Position numbers and translations under genes: made by a program. This document shows positions 21,734 through 33,358 of a DNA stretch of 64,000 nucleotides, one piece after another. The notes under the pieces were generated by a model. That model made no database searches. It worked only from the letters and a program-made list of their open reading frames with translations, and was not told the origin of the DNA. The stretch is from Cryptomeria japonica (lineage: Eukaryota > Streptophyta > Pinopsida > Cupressales > Cupressaceae), in contig NC_081414.1 of the NCBI RefSeq assembly GCF_030272615.1, positions 825,682,896-825,746,895 of the forward strand, given 5' to 3'. Position 1 is the stretch's first letter; each line of letters opens with the position of its first letter.

Positions 21734-23320
21734 TCATTGCAACTTCTCAAGCTGTTGCGCAATTGTATCAGATTTTGGAGGTCCTTCATTAATCCCGGTG
21801 TGTACTCTTTGTCGATACCTCATGTTTCCAATCGGTTGTTGATGCTCTGAAATGGCCGTTTTTGGTGTCTCTGACATATAATGTTCTTGGTACATCTCTT
21901 GTTGTTGTGGTTGTGCCATGCCTTGATATTGACCTTGTTGCTGTGCTTCTTGTAGCCTAGGTTGATGTTGCAATTGAGGGTGTTGTTGATATTGCACAGG
22001 CGCCAATTGCGGTTGTGAAGTATGATAGCCTGTTTGTCTTGGCACATATTGAGGCACATGTTGTTGTTGATGCTGACGAATCAGAATTTGTTGACTTTGT
22101 GCCAATTGTTGTCGCGGTGTAAATCCCATCATTTGCAAAAAACTTTGTTTGGGTGGTTTTTGTTGTTTCTCCTTAAGATGGGGTATGGCACTTGCATTAA
22201 CTTGCTGTGTTGTTTGTCCAATCCATTGTGATGGTTGCAAGTTTTCATTAACTTGTAATGGGGCAGAAGGCGGTGCAATTTGTTGTCGAATGCGATATAG
22301 TTGTTGTTGTACATTGCTTGTTTGCACATTCGATTGTACCTTTTGTGTATTACTCAATTGTTGCAACAATTGTTGTTGGTGTAAACCACTATCCGTAGCT
22401 CTTTGTGTCGCCATTATCGAAGGATCTGTCGCAATAGTGTTTGGCAAATATATTGAGCTTAATGGGACATAAGAACTTTGTTGCATCGTGGAATTGTTTT
22501 GGACATTGGTGATATCAGGCATTCCAATTGTGAAGCTTTCTTGCATCTTAGATTTTGATCCAATTTTATGCATGTAAGGAACCACTTCTTGTTGAGGGAT
22601 AGTTGTCAATATTTGCGTGGTCTTCATTTGATCTTGTGTTACAGGTGTTGTGTTGAATAATGGATTATTTATTTTCTCAAATGGTGACTTTTGAGGAATA
22701 GTCACTGTCAATGCCTTTGAAGCACATTTACTCATCAAGGTAGATTGAGTTTCTTGTTGCGTATTTTCTTCATTTGGATGCGGAGAGAAACTTAACAGCT
22801 CACCGCCTTGTTGTTTTTGCACATTGATTTGCTCACTTGAGGAGGTCACATTACTCATCATGTTAAGATATTTTTGTGGGAACATCTTAAAGACCTTTTT
22901 CAAGAATTTATCCATCTTTTTTGTCAACTTTGGATCTTGAAGGAACATATCAACATCATCAGAAGCATCAAAATCTGATGAAGAATCTAGTTGGACATTT
23001 GGATTCATTTCTTGTTGAATGCCTTGATCTGAACCAAATCCTTGTGAAAGAGTTTGTTCCTCGTGTAATGTTTGAATTTAATGTTGCAGGTTTGGTTGAT
23101 TCCAATCGAAAGGTGCATTTCCTCTTGGTGCTGGTGGAACACTCCCATGTCCTGGTTTCATAGGTACAAACACTGGTTCATATAATGGAGGTGGTCCAAG
23201 TTGAACCATTCCATATGCTGGTAGTGATGTGTTTGATAAACCTTCAATTTGTACTGTTTGACTAGTTTGAAATTGTGAATTTGATATGTTGTCAATGGGT
23301 TGATACGTTGGTTCGCCCAT
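21734..23320 (-). pseudogene. Gln-rich N-terminal extension of Ty3 gag
   Basis: The frame begins at an ATG (23318-23320, MGEPTYQPIDNI) and runs 529 codons, broken by a TAA at 23078, before the capsid domain. It is rich in Gln, Pro, Ser and Thr, with long poly-Gln-like tracts at 22400-22250 and 22090-21880. No known domain is visible. It is far longer than the usual gag N-terminus. Composition resembles prion-like disordered regions, which is an inference from residue content only. Confidence 0.8.
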
Positions 23321-25407
23321 CTTCTTAGATTTTGACCTGTTTCAATAGGTATGTCACTTATGCAAATGAAATATTTTTGGAAATTTTCAAGGACAATATA
23401 TGATATGCAACTAAATGCAAACTAAATAAATGAGAATGCAATCTATGGCAAGAATGCAACCTATGTTTTTGGTTGTTTTTCAAGATTTTGACAAACTTTT
23501 TGGAATGCAAATCTAAAAGAGACCCCTAGGAAATTGAAATGATGTCTAGACCTCAAAGGACAAAAGGACCAAGTGACAAAAGGACAAAATGACAATGTCT
23601 CCTCTATATGCTTGGATACTAAGCTAAGTTTGACCAAATGACAATAATGACAAAAAGAGAAAAGGTTTGATAAGGTCTAGACTTCCTAACAATGACTTAG
23701 GGTTTATCAAAGGTTTGGATTACTCAAGTATGACAAAACCTAGTTTTGACACTATATGCAAAGGGACAATTACTATGCAAATGACCCTAATATGATATGA
23801 TAGTGACCTAAGCTTAATGAAGAGACCTAGGGTATGCAAATATGAATGTATGACAATGGTATTACTCTAATGCAAGAGGACACATGCAAATGGATGACCC
23901 TTATTGATATGCAAAGGAGTATGACCTAGGTGAAACCTAACCTTGGTAGTTGACAATGAACTTGCAAAATGCAAACCTAGGATGAACCTAAATCTAAGTG
24001 ACATGAATGTTGAGACAAGATTTTGAAAAATGTTTGACAACCATGTTTGAAGGTGTTTTGAACTTTGTTGGATGAAATGTTCTTGTGTTTAACCTTGTTT
24101 TGAATCAATTTGTCTTGTTTTTGAAATGAGATGCAATTCAACTTTTGACAAGCAAAGAAGACAAGATATTTTAACCTAGACTCAAGGCAATCATGCTCAT
24201 TCACACATTTCTTATGGTAGGCAAGGACATTAGGTACTTGAGAGGTAGACTCGTTATGGGATTCAAGGAGAATACATAGATGCTTGACCCCATGGGCTCC
24301 CCTCCATGGAACTCACTTCTCAGGGAAGCCAAGCATCAGTCCCCATGGAAATCTCCCCATGGTGAACTTAGTATCTCTTCCAAGTATCCGAACTTGTCCT
24401 TCTCAAGCAACTAGAAGGATTTTTGGCCTCTGAATACAAGGTGTTTAGTAAGGATTTCTCTTAAACGTTACTCCTTGGTGTCATGCAAGCGTGATTGAGA
24501 CATTAAGCCCACCAAGATACCAAACAAATGTAGTCATGCAAGCACGATTTAGACCGTGAGGTCCTACTTAGATGTTGATATGAGAAAGAGTTCAAGGGTC
24601 ATCACTTCCCAAGTAACTGCAATTCCCACGTAACCCTTCCTTCAAAGCTTTCGCCCATCAGGTATTTGTTTATAGTGAGTTAGAATGCCAAGGTATTCTA
24701 GCCGTACTCACTTTGGGTCATTCCCTTCTCATGATTGTCACTTGCTTGCAAAAGCAAATGGTCAGGAAGGCAAGCCCTCTAAAGGTGACACACAATCAAA
24801 AACATGAGCATGGTATCGAAGATCTGGATTTCTAATCACCCTAAGAAGGATGAGAGCATACTCTCCTACTCCAATGTCAAACTCAACAATCAAAGCAAAC
24901 ATACATTCATTCCATCCTATTTAGAAATCATACTAGGTGCCTAAATATTAATTACAAACACAAAGTTTAGTTGTAGTCCAAGGCAAACTGCAAAACCCAA
25001 GTCAGAAGTTTGATATGTTTAGTCTTTGACTATCGAACCTGCATAAAATGTGTTAGTAGTTTCATTTGTTGTCTTTGCCATGCGTAATGCCAAGGTGCTG
25101 CACAAAGAATCAGTACCAAAAACCAAAAAGCAGAAACAGAATGCAAAACAAAACAATTTGCAAGTAAAAACACTGCTTTTTTTTACCTCTGTTTCTAGAC
25201 TTACACAGGCGCAGAATGCTTGACACAGGCATAGATTGTCTCACACAGGCGTAGATTGTCCTTGACACAGGCGTAGAATGCTTGACATAGGCGCAGATTA
25301 TCTCACACAGACGCAGAAGTTCCCAGAAAACCTTGCATTACCTTGTTTCTTGGGTTTTTAACCTGCAAATCAACTCAAAAGCACTCAAAAGCATGATTAG
25401 GGGGTTA
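23321..25407 (-). other. Ty3 leader (5' untranslated region)
   Basis: About 2.1 kb between the primer site and the gag ATG show no long ORF. The part at 23500-23960 has many ATGCAAA and GACAAAATGAC-like short repeats. The distal part has six copies of a 20-25 bp motif (25198-25320). A short minus-strand ORF at 23977-24204 matches nothing. Confidence 0.6.
25198..25320 (-). repeat. Six copies of a CACAGGCGCAGAAT-type motif in the gag leader
   Basis: Copies begin near 25204, 25224, 25244, 25266, 25286 and 25306. On the element's coding strand the core reads TTCTGCGCCTGTGTCAAG, which matches the motif repeated three times before the antisense PMD ORF on the opposite strand. Confidence 0.8.
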
Positions 25408-25427
25408 GTTCATGTCGGGTTCACCAA
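25408..25427 (-). promoter_or_regulatory. Primer-binding site of the 17.8-kb Ty3 element
   Basis: Read on the minus strand this is TTGGTGAACCCGACATGAAC, four bases inside the 5' LTR. It begins TGG as expected for pairing with a tRNA 3' CCA end. I could not assign the tRNA. Nearly the same site is used by the element at 33359. Confidence 0.75.
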
Positions 25428-25431
25428 TTAA

Positions 25432-26978
25432 TGTAGATAGGAATCTAGAAATCATCAAAGCAATGTAAACAATAGCCTAGTTCAATCACAAAAACTCAAT
25501 TGCAATGATCAATCCTAAACACACTCAATAAAGACATGAAAACAAGACATTCAAGATTGAAAACTAAGCAAACCAAATGCAGACTTGAATGTCTCCTTCA
25601 TGTGGCTCCATTGTCCTTCTTTCTTCTTCAAATAGATTTGTTTGTGGATCTCACCTACTAGTGCATAAGCATGATGTGAAAGCAAGTAGACAAGATTGTA
25701 GCACAAGAATATTCGAAGCGTGATTGATTCGACCAGGTAGGGATCTTGATTGAAGAATACCATCCAATTTATAGACAAATTGGAGAAAAGATAAAATTAG
25801 CATGAAGAGATTCGAATGGAAATTGCAAATCAAGAATGTCAATTATGACAAATTATGACAAATTTGCACTTTCTATGCAAGATTAATTGATTGATAATTA
25901 TGACAAAATTATGACAAATTTCTATGTCAAAATTGATTGATTGTCAATTATGACAAATTATGACAACTTGAAATGTCATTCCCATGAAATTAGGAGAAAA
26001 TTGAAAATTAGATGAATTAGAAATTAGGAAATTAGGAATTAGAAATTGATGAAAAATTAGGAAATTAGGAATTAGGAGAAATTAGGTAAATCAATTAATA
26101 ATTTGTCATTTATTAATTAATTCACAAAAAGAGGAATAATTAGTTAGCCAATTAAATAAACATTTAATTGTGACACGAAGACTTAGGATAAATAAATAAT
26201 TTATTAATCCTAGAGGGGGAAATGACAAACAGGGTTAAATGAATAAAATCATGAAACCCTAAAAGATGAATTAAAAATGCAAGGATGACAATTAGGTCCT
26301 GACAAAAGATAATTGAAGTCGATTTGATTTGATCATGATTATGACTTGATAAATGACCAATGCTGATAAGTGATTTGATTGATAAATGCGCCAATTAACG
26401 AGGAACAATGACTAATTGATCCAAATTGACATAATTGAGAAAGACAACGATCGATGACAAATCGATCGCAAAATGACAAAATTGACAAGAAGACAAGGAT
26501 CGACGACAAAATAGATTGCAAAATGACAAGATTGAAAATGACCATGATCGATGACAAATCGATCACAAAGCGACAAGATTGAAAATGTCAATGATCGATG
26601 ACAAACCGATCGCAAAATGACAAGATTGATAAGAGGACAACAATCGATGACAAAATCGATCGCAAAATGACAAGATTGAAAAGAGGAAAAAACCCTAATT
26701 AGGATTGACGATGTCCAAAATGATGACAAATGAGCACGCACATTGATGCGACAGGATAAGATCGATCAAAATCATGACTGAAGATTGTTGTTGACAAGAC
26801 CAAATTCGAAGACGAGACGAATGAAGAATGTAGAAGAATGACTCGATGCTCACCAATGATAAAGACCAAGTGCGAATCATAGGAGAAATGTTAATGCGAT
26901 GCAAAAACCCTAAAATAAGGCAATGCGCAAATGTTAAAGTACGACTCCGCAAGCGTTGACTATTTTTAGACGTCTACA
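25432..26978 (-). repeat. 5' LTR of the 17.8-kb Ty3 element
   Basis: It pairs with 9179-10714. The ends are TG/CA and the right end abuts the CAAAT target copy. As the upstream LTR on the minus strand it would hold the promoter. Short ORFs at 26164-26741 are copies of those in the other LTR and are not genes. Confidence 0.95.
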
Positions 26979-26983
26979 CAAAT

Positions 26984-27765
26984 TACCCACATGCCTCCTA
27001 ATTTCTAACCACCTAACCTAACCCATTCCATCTAACCCTGAGTTTAATTAAACCTACCTTAGCTTGCACATCCTAACCTCCTATGGTGTGAATACTCTCC
27101 CCTTGAGACACATGGCATTCTTGGGCCACATGTCCTCTCTCTTGGAAGCCTCTTCACACTTGTCACCATAGAGATGACAAATGTTCCCTTTCATCCAACC
27201 TCTCTTGGAAGCTTCTTGACACTTGTCACCATAGAGATGACAAATGTTCCCTTTCATCCAACCTCTTTTCCGACCTCCTCCAATTTCACCATTGATATCT
27301 TCAGAATCAATCTTGACTGTTGATTCCTACCACTTGACCCCTGGCCTTGGAAATCCTATAAATAGACCCCTTTTTGGAGCAATAATCATCCCATCTCATT
27401 TGCATCTTATGCATTATTACTATAGGCATAGTATCTCTTAGTATATCATTTGAGCATTGTTATTATAGGCAATTGCATTCTTAGATCTAGCTTATTTTTT
27501 AGCATAATTGTTGAATCATGTAGCTTAATCATTCTCTTTTCTAGCTTAAATGCATCATTATCATCTTAAATCTTCCATCTAGGTGTAGTCAAGTTACTAG
27601 AATTTGCTTATCCAGATCTGAGAGCAAATCTACACTCGCATTTATTAGGAGGCGATAGATCGATTAGCCATGGTTTTATATTTATTTGTTCTAAATTTGC
27701 TAACCATGTGTGTAATGATCTATTGAGTGTTTTGTGTTGCAGGTGCAGGTATCACACTTCACAGG
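26984..27765 (+). repeat. Old Ty3 3' LTR, right fragment
   Basis: Continuation of the LTR that starts at 8867, after the nested insertion. It has a TATA box (TATAAATAG, 27357-27365), a 63-bp tandem duplication (27137-27199 and 27200-27262) and an end somewhere between ACAGGCA (27767) and CATCACA (27786). The right end is uncertain because the partner LTR is not in the window. Confidence 0.6.
27137..27262 (+). repeat. 63-bp tandem duplication in the old LTR
   Basis: Two adjacent copies start CTCTCTTGGAAGC and end TTTCATCCAAC, differing at only two positions. It lies in the promoter-side part of the LTR, about 100 bp before the TATA box. Confidence 0.9.
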
Positions 27766-27769
27766 CATG

Positions 27770-30264
27770 ACAACAACTACATCACATAAAAAAAATATTC
27801 CCTATAATTGTGGAAATTCTTACACCACATTAATATTCTATCTAGAAACATTTTAAATATTTATCCTAAGTATAGCTAACTCTAATTTTTAAGAGCAGTC
27901 TTGCCTTTTAGCCATTTAGGACCCTCATCACCTTGTACTCACTTGGTTGGAGATGTTGGGACTAATGTGTTTCAATCTTTGAGAGTCTTAGCATTAATTA
28001 TTGGATCATATTTGATGTATTTATTCATTATATCCTAAATGCTAACTTTATAGGTTTTCATATCACTTTGTGGGGCTCATATGTGAGGAGACTCCTGCAT
28101 GCTAAGTGAGGAGAGATCAATAGAGTGTCACTTGTCACTTGGGTGCTCATTTAAAGAGAGGAGTTTTTAAAAACTTCTTGGAGGTGTGCTTTGGTGACAT
28201 GTGTCTTGGCATTGTTGAGTTAGCTATGACAAGTCCCTATTGTTTAGAAAGTTGGCGTCCACTTTGGAGAGTCAAATTTAGAAGTTGATAATTAATCCCG
28301 AGTTATGCAAAAATCAAGTTTCTATTTCATGTCAAGTCTACATGGAATGTGAAAGCCTTTGGAACTATAGCTACATATTTGGCGGGTGCAATTGCTTATG
28401 CAAGTTTGACTATAATTGATAATCATATATTTTACATATGAGTTGTCAATTAGAAAGTTATCTTTTGCATGTGTGATATATTTGAAAATTTTCATGTGGA
28501 ATCTTCAAGCTTAGGAATAGGTTTTGGAAACTTCGAATTTAATGCATTATACGCTCTATAAATACAAGTGTTTTCTAGAGGAGTTGAGGATCTAGTAGAG
28601 TGATTCATAAAGGGGTTATATACTTCTAGATTTCTTCCAAAAATGGAACAAAATGTAAATCTCCATGTTAAGACTTGAGCTTGAAAATGTATTGTAACTT
28701 GTTTAATACATAGGCTCAATGTTTTGGAGTGTGGATTTTTTTTATCTAAAAGGGTTTTCCCCATGTATATCTATTTTTTCTCTTTTGTCTCATTTTTCTT
28801 GTTTCATGATTCTGAAGTATTGAATCTGTATGTCGTAATGCTGCCGAAACTTTCGTAGATTTGTGATCATCAATAATTCCATCATCTTTCCTTTAAGGAT
28901 CAATGATGAAAAATCAACTATGTATGTTTCCACTTTTATGGCATAATAGCATGCATTTGTATCAACTTGTTGGAATCTATTTTTTTAAAGAAACATATAT
29001 TATTGAAGGTAACACTAAATCTCAGAGGTGTTTCTTAGATGCCTTCATTTCTCTTCAATAGAGGTATTTTATTTGAGATTTGAAAGTATATTAAAATGCT
29101 ATCAAAATGGTGATATACACCTAGACTATCTAGAGTTTGTAGTTCAATATATGATAAATTCAAATATATTCATAATTTTTTTAATTTGCTATTTTTTTTA
29201 AGGATAAGCCTAGTTAAGTATTTGGTTGAGTGATATATTAGATAGTATTTTGGAGGTCTTGTTATTGCTATGAAATTTTCGAGGGCTTAATGATACCCTC
29301 GTTATATTGATGATAATGAAGATCATGGTCTAGTTCAATTGCCTCTTTTTAGGAGGTTGAAACTCATATTTATCCCTAAGTGATGTGGTTACATGTATGA
29401 ATAGAAGAATGGAAAAAATAGGGAGGGTTATCATTTAATAAGTTGACATCTTTTCTCTATAGAGCCCCTACAAAATTACACCTTGCTAAAATATGAGAAG
29501 GCTAGGACAATTAAATAAAACACTACATGTATCATTTAGTATGTTGGGTTGGTTGATGGTTCTAAAGGTGGAGGTGGAGATGTTGTTGCTATGGGTGAAA
29601 CATATGTGATAAAGCATAACTTTTATATGCTTGTATTTGCCATAATCTCATTGTTACAAAATGTAATGACCTAATTTTCAAATAGGCTCAATCAAATGAT
29701 TAGCAGCTCTTTTTGTTGGTTTTATGATATACTAATTAAAGATTTGATATTGAAAAATTAATGCTTATATTTTAAAATTTTAAATATTTAGGAATAGACC
29801 TCTTGTTCCACATGTTTTACAAATTTAAAACAATGAATTATTTATGATATTTTTTTCTTTATAGTAATTTTATTTTTACCAACTAAATGAAATAATAGAT
29901 ATGTTCAAAATACATCCATCTACAAAAATAGCTAGAGATATTAATTTGGAGCTATTTTATTTACTTAAATTTATTTTGTTTTACTTTGAAGCTATTTATC
30001 TACTAGAAACACAGACATACAAATTTTATTCTGTCTATATTATTTTACTTTTGAAAAAGCCACCATTCATTGTTTTGATAATTATCATTTTAAAAAATTA
30101 TATTAAATGTATATGCTATTACATACCAAAATTTATAACACAAGCATTTCAGAAGCTTCATGTAAAGGATGTCATGAGCAACAATGCATTTGTGTGCCAC
30201 GTCTAACTCGCAATTCCAATATTTCAAAAAGATCCAATCCCTTTCAATTAACTTTATAAAAAAA
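27770..30264. other. AT-rich spacer, no recognisable gene
   Basis: No conserved ORF is seen. A TATA-like box (TATAAATAC, 28557-28565) followed by a transcribed-looking tract might be part of a decayed solo LTR between about 27940 and 28870, but no ends or target copies were found. Short ORFs at 28492-28764 (-) and 29901-30206 (+) match nothing. Confidence 0.45.
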
Positions 30265-30569
30265 TCATTTAAGTAAAGAAATATTTAGTTTGAAAGATTA
30301 TATCACCCCAAAACTAGCCACATAAGCAATCAGGCCAATAAATTGAAATGAAAGAATTTGACTCCCCATATAGGGAGTTGTAGAACACTACAAGTGACAA
30401 TGCATTTGTGAGTCCATGCTGGAGTGTGCTTCCACCTTAGACCATCCAACGTGGTCTCAGAAATGTATGGGTGGTTAATTCTTTCATTTCATTTTTTGGC
30501 CTAACTGCTAATGTCGCTAGTTTTCAGGTGATAATGTTTCAAGTTGAATATTTCTTTAGTTTTTAAATG
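30265..30569. mobile_element. 305-bp foldback element (MITE-like) with inverted arms of about 100 bp
   Basis: The left arm (30265-30365) is the imperfect reverse complement of the right arm (30469-30569). Shared stretches include TAAAGAAATATT, AAAACTAGC, AGGCCAA and GAAATGAAAGAATT. The arms surround a loop of about 100 bp containing a smaller hairpin (ACTCCC-CATATA-GGGAGT). There is no coding capacity. It could be a miniature inverted-repeat transposon or a source of hairpin RNA. No clear target duplication was recognised. Confidence 0.7.
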
Positions 30570-31020
30570 CTTGTATTATAAAGATAATTGAAACTGCTAC
30601 TTCTCTATAGAGGTGGTTTTAAACAATAATTTACATTTAATGAAATGAAAAGTTACTTAGTATTAGTTCCTATCAAGAATTATAGGCAACGAGTTGTACT
30701 TAACATGTTATTCATATATTTTTTTTTAATAAATCACATTGTAGATATTTTTCTTATGCAAAAATTATTTGTTCTCTTTAAAGTTTAGATGAATTTTTTT
30801 TTTTTAAATATATTTTGAAAATTGTTTTTCTTTCATTTCATTGGTTGAAGTAATCTACCTAATATGGGTGATTAATACACTTCCATTACTATAATGATGA
30901 TAATAATAGTTGAAATAAAGGGAATGACGAACTTGATGGTAAAATCATTTAGTTATCTATATGATTCAACTTTCATGTAAAATATTTTTAGATATACTAA
31001 AAAAATTTACAATGAAATCA
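30570..31020. other. AT-rich spacer
   Basis: Very AT-rich, with homopolymer runs. No ORF, RNA gene or repeat boundary was recognised. Confidence 0.5.
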
Positions 31021-31475
31021 AAACATTTTTATTTATAAATTTATATATTTTTTTAATAAATATTTTATGATGTTTATCACATTCAAAATACATAAATTTT
31101 CATTCTTATTAATATGTATTTAAATATAATGTTATTTAATAAACTCTAAAATTTGTTTATAATATAATAAAATACATTTAAATTCATTATATTAATAAAT
31201 AAAATTATCTTTTAATTAATAATTTTAATTATATATCTAATTGGTTTAAAAATAAAATAAAAATAATTTTTTTATATAATTTAATTTTCATAAATAATAT
31301 AAATTTTTATGCTCCTATTTATCTTTTTATGCAATCAATACATTTTTATTTATAAATTTATATATAATTTTTTAAATAAATATTTTATGATGTTTATCAC
31401 ATTCAAAATACACAAATTTTCATTCTTATGAATACATGTATTGAAATATAATGTTATTTAATAAACTCTAAAAAT
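31021..31475. repeat. Two direct copies of an AT-rich 135-bp sequence
   Basis: 31021-31153 and 31339-31475 share long stretches, for example TTATGATGTTTATCACATTC and TAATGTTATTTAATAAACTC. They are separated by about 185 bp of AT-rich DNA. Their origin is unknown. Confidence 0.85.
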
Positions 31476-31601
31476 GTATCCACCTAAGAATGATTTATTT
31501 CAATTTGTTTTCAACTCATTCTATGGTACTATTAATATATTTTATTTCTTATATTCATTTATGTTAGTGTAGTGTTGTATTTTTTTAATAAATTTATACT
31601 A

Positions 31602-31615
31602 TCATGTATTGTTGG
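31602..31615. repeat. 14-bp target-site duplication, left copy
   Basis: TCATGTATTGTTGG occurs here and again at 41783-41796, flanking a retroposon-like unit into which another element has inserted. The 14-bp length fits target-primed reverse transcription. Confidence 0.75.
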
Positions 31616-33358
31616 ATCTAATTAATTAAAGTGGGAGAGGGCTTGAACCCTTAACACTTAACAGGGAGGAACTCACAAGTAGTGAGACCACCAACACCAA
31701 AAAAGAGGGAACCCCCTTTTTTGAAAGAGAGACTTTTGACTGGAGCACCCAATCGATAGGAACAAGGGTCCCAAACCCTCGACAGGTTTACATTCTCAAA
31801 ACAAAGGGGTTTAGGATAGCACCTAAAACCATAATCCAAACAAAAACCCTTGCACTGGCAAAAACACAATCAAGGAACTAGAGAGCTAACAATAGGTTTT
31901 GAAAGGCATCTCTTAACCTTTTTCGTAAAGGACCTCCACGACCAGAGGCATTATTTGAAAAGGGAGGAGACCACAAAGGTCTCAAAAACAATTGGTTTTA
32001 GAAGGTAGGTCTAGAAAATGTCATGATATTAAAAACACTTATCTATTCTAGATAAATACAAAACATAATAGTCACATAATGGACAATAAAGATAAGCCTA
32101 AAGGGTTTTGAAAGGTGCCCTTTTTAACCTTTTACTGGTAGGAATCCTTGCAAGAAACACATCTTGGCCCACCACAATAGGACCATAGTCTAGAATAACA
32201 ATAGCCAAAGTGTGATAGCCAACACTTGTAAGAGTGTCATCATCCTTTGAATCTTGATCAACCATAGAAGCCCACAATCTTCCTCCTTCAGGAAGACACA
32301 CCAAAGGTTGAGTGTCAGCGGGGAAGAAGCATATACCCACAAAGAAAACTTCATTCCTTTGAAGTAGTCGAAAACCAACATAGGAGTAGGTAAGGAGTAG
32401 AACTATCTTTGGTTAATCACCTATAGGGTAATGAACCCTCAGCACACAACCACATCCAACCCACAAATGATAGTAAAAAACCAACTCCACTAGAAAATCC
32501 ATCTTCCATTGAGAAATGTTTAGACCCCAACACCCTAATGACCTTAATTAATCCCCCTAAAAGAAAACTTCACCTCAAAGGGAGTCTTCAAAGGCGGGCC
32601 TTATAAAAGCACATAGGACCCCAAAGGCAGAATGGGCACCAAAAACCACCAATCCAAACCATATCCCACACTAAAAGAAAGGAGATATTGTACTCTTCAG
32701 AGGTTCCCACAGAATTGGAAGCCCATGCACTTGCAAAACCCAACCAAAAATACCATCACAAAAGACACAAAAGACAGGGACTCTGCATAAATGGATACTC
32801 TATACACTATTGTCAAGGGCTTCAGATATATCCATAAAAAAGGTAGACTACAAAATCATCACAAAAACCAATCTGATCTTACCACCAACCAAATCAACAA
32901 GCCACAAAAAAGGCCAAGAAGAGACATGCCACCTATACGACACCCCCAGTAGCCTCGTAGCCCCATGATGCAAGCCAAAGAATAGATAGGGACTGTAGTA
33001 GAGTGATAGATTCACAAAATAAATCAACCTGAAATCAAACCTAATAGTAGGGGTAGGAATCAGGGGCGACAAGAGAGGCAAGAGGGAAGCTCCATCCCTA
33101 TGCAACCTAACAACAAAGCTAGGGACAAACTCGAAGTCAACAAAATAAACACCCCATCGAATCCCAACACCAAACCCTAGTGGATGGGGACTTAGAAGGA
33201 AGCAAAAGCCCCTCAAAATGTAAGGGAAATCACTTGCAGAGGCCCTGCATAAATGATGCCAAAGCCCCCAACAACAACCTACCAGAAGCCACTAGCTATG
33301 CTAAAAAAAGAAAAAACATCAACCTTGGATAGAGGAGGGAGGAATGTAGGTTCAAATT
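31616..33358 (-). mobile_element. Retroposon-like unit of unknown family, larger part
   Basis: With 41207-41782 it makes a unit of about 2.3 kb bounded by a perfect 14-bp duplication. Minus-strand reading has open stretches (32848-33216, 32098-32340, 31651-31869) with stops between, but no RT, endonuclease or zinc-knuckle motif. The minus orientation is a guess from those open stretches. It could be a 5'-truncated or non-autonomous LINE derivative. No clear poly(A) or poly(T) tail was seen at either end. Confidence 0.5.

Larger units (their letters stand above)
9179..26978 (-). mobile_element. 17.8-kb Ty3/gypsy retrotransposon, Tat/Ogre-like, decayed
   Basis: The element has paired LTRs (9179-10714 and 25432-26978) starting TG and ending CA. 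It is bounded by a perfect 5-bp target duplication, CAAAT (9174-9178 and 26979-26983). On the minus strand the order is 5' LTR, primer site, leader of about 2.1 kb, gag, protease, G-patch, RT, RNase H, second RNase H, integrase, then 4.4 kb holding an antisense ORF, then polypurine tract and 3' LTR. The second RNase H between RNase H and integrase, together with the large size and extra ORF, are hallmarks of the Tat/Ogre lineage. Gag-pol was one frame of about 2,650 codons, now with at least 16 stops, so the copy is inactive. The two LTRs differ at only a few positions per hundred. Confidence 0.93.

Noticed and set aside
32098-33216. Minus-strand open stretches as a host gene
   Set aside because: Many stops lie between them, and they fall inside a unit flanked by a 14-bp target duplication.
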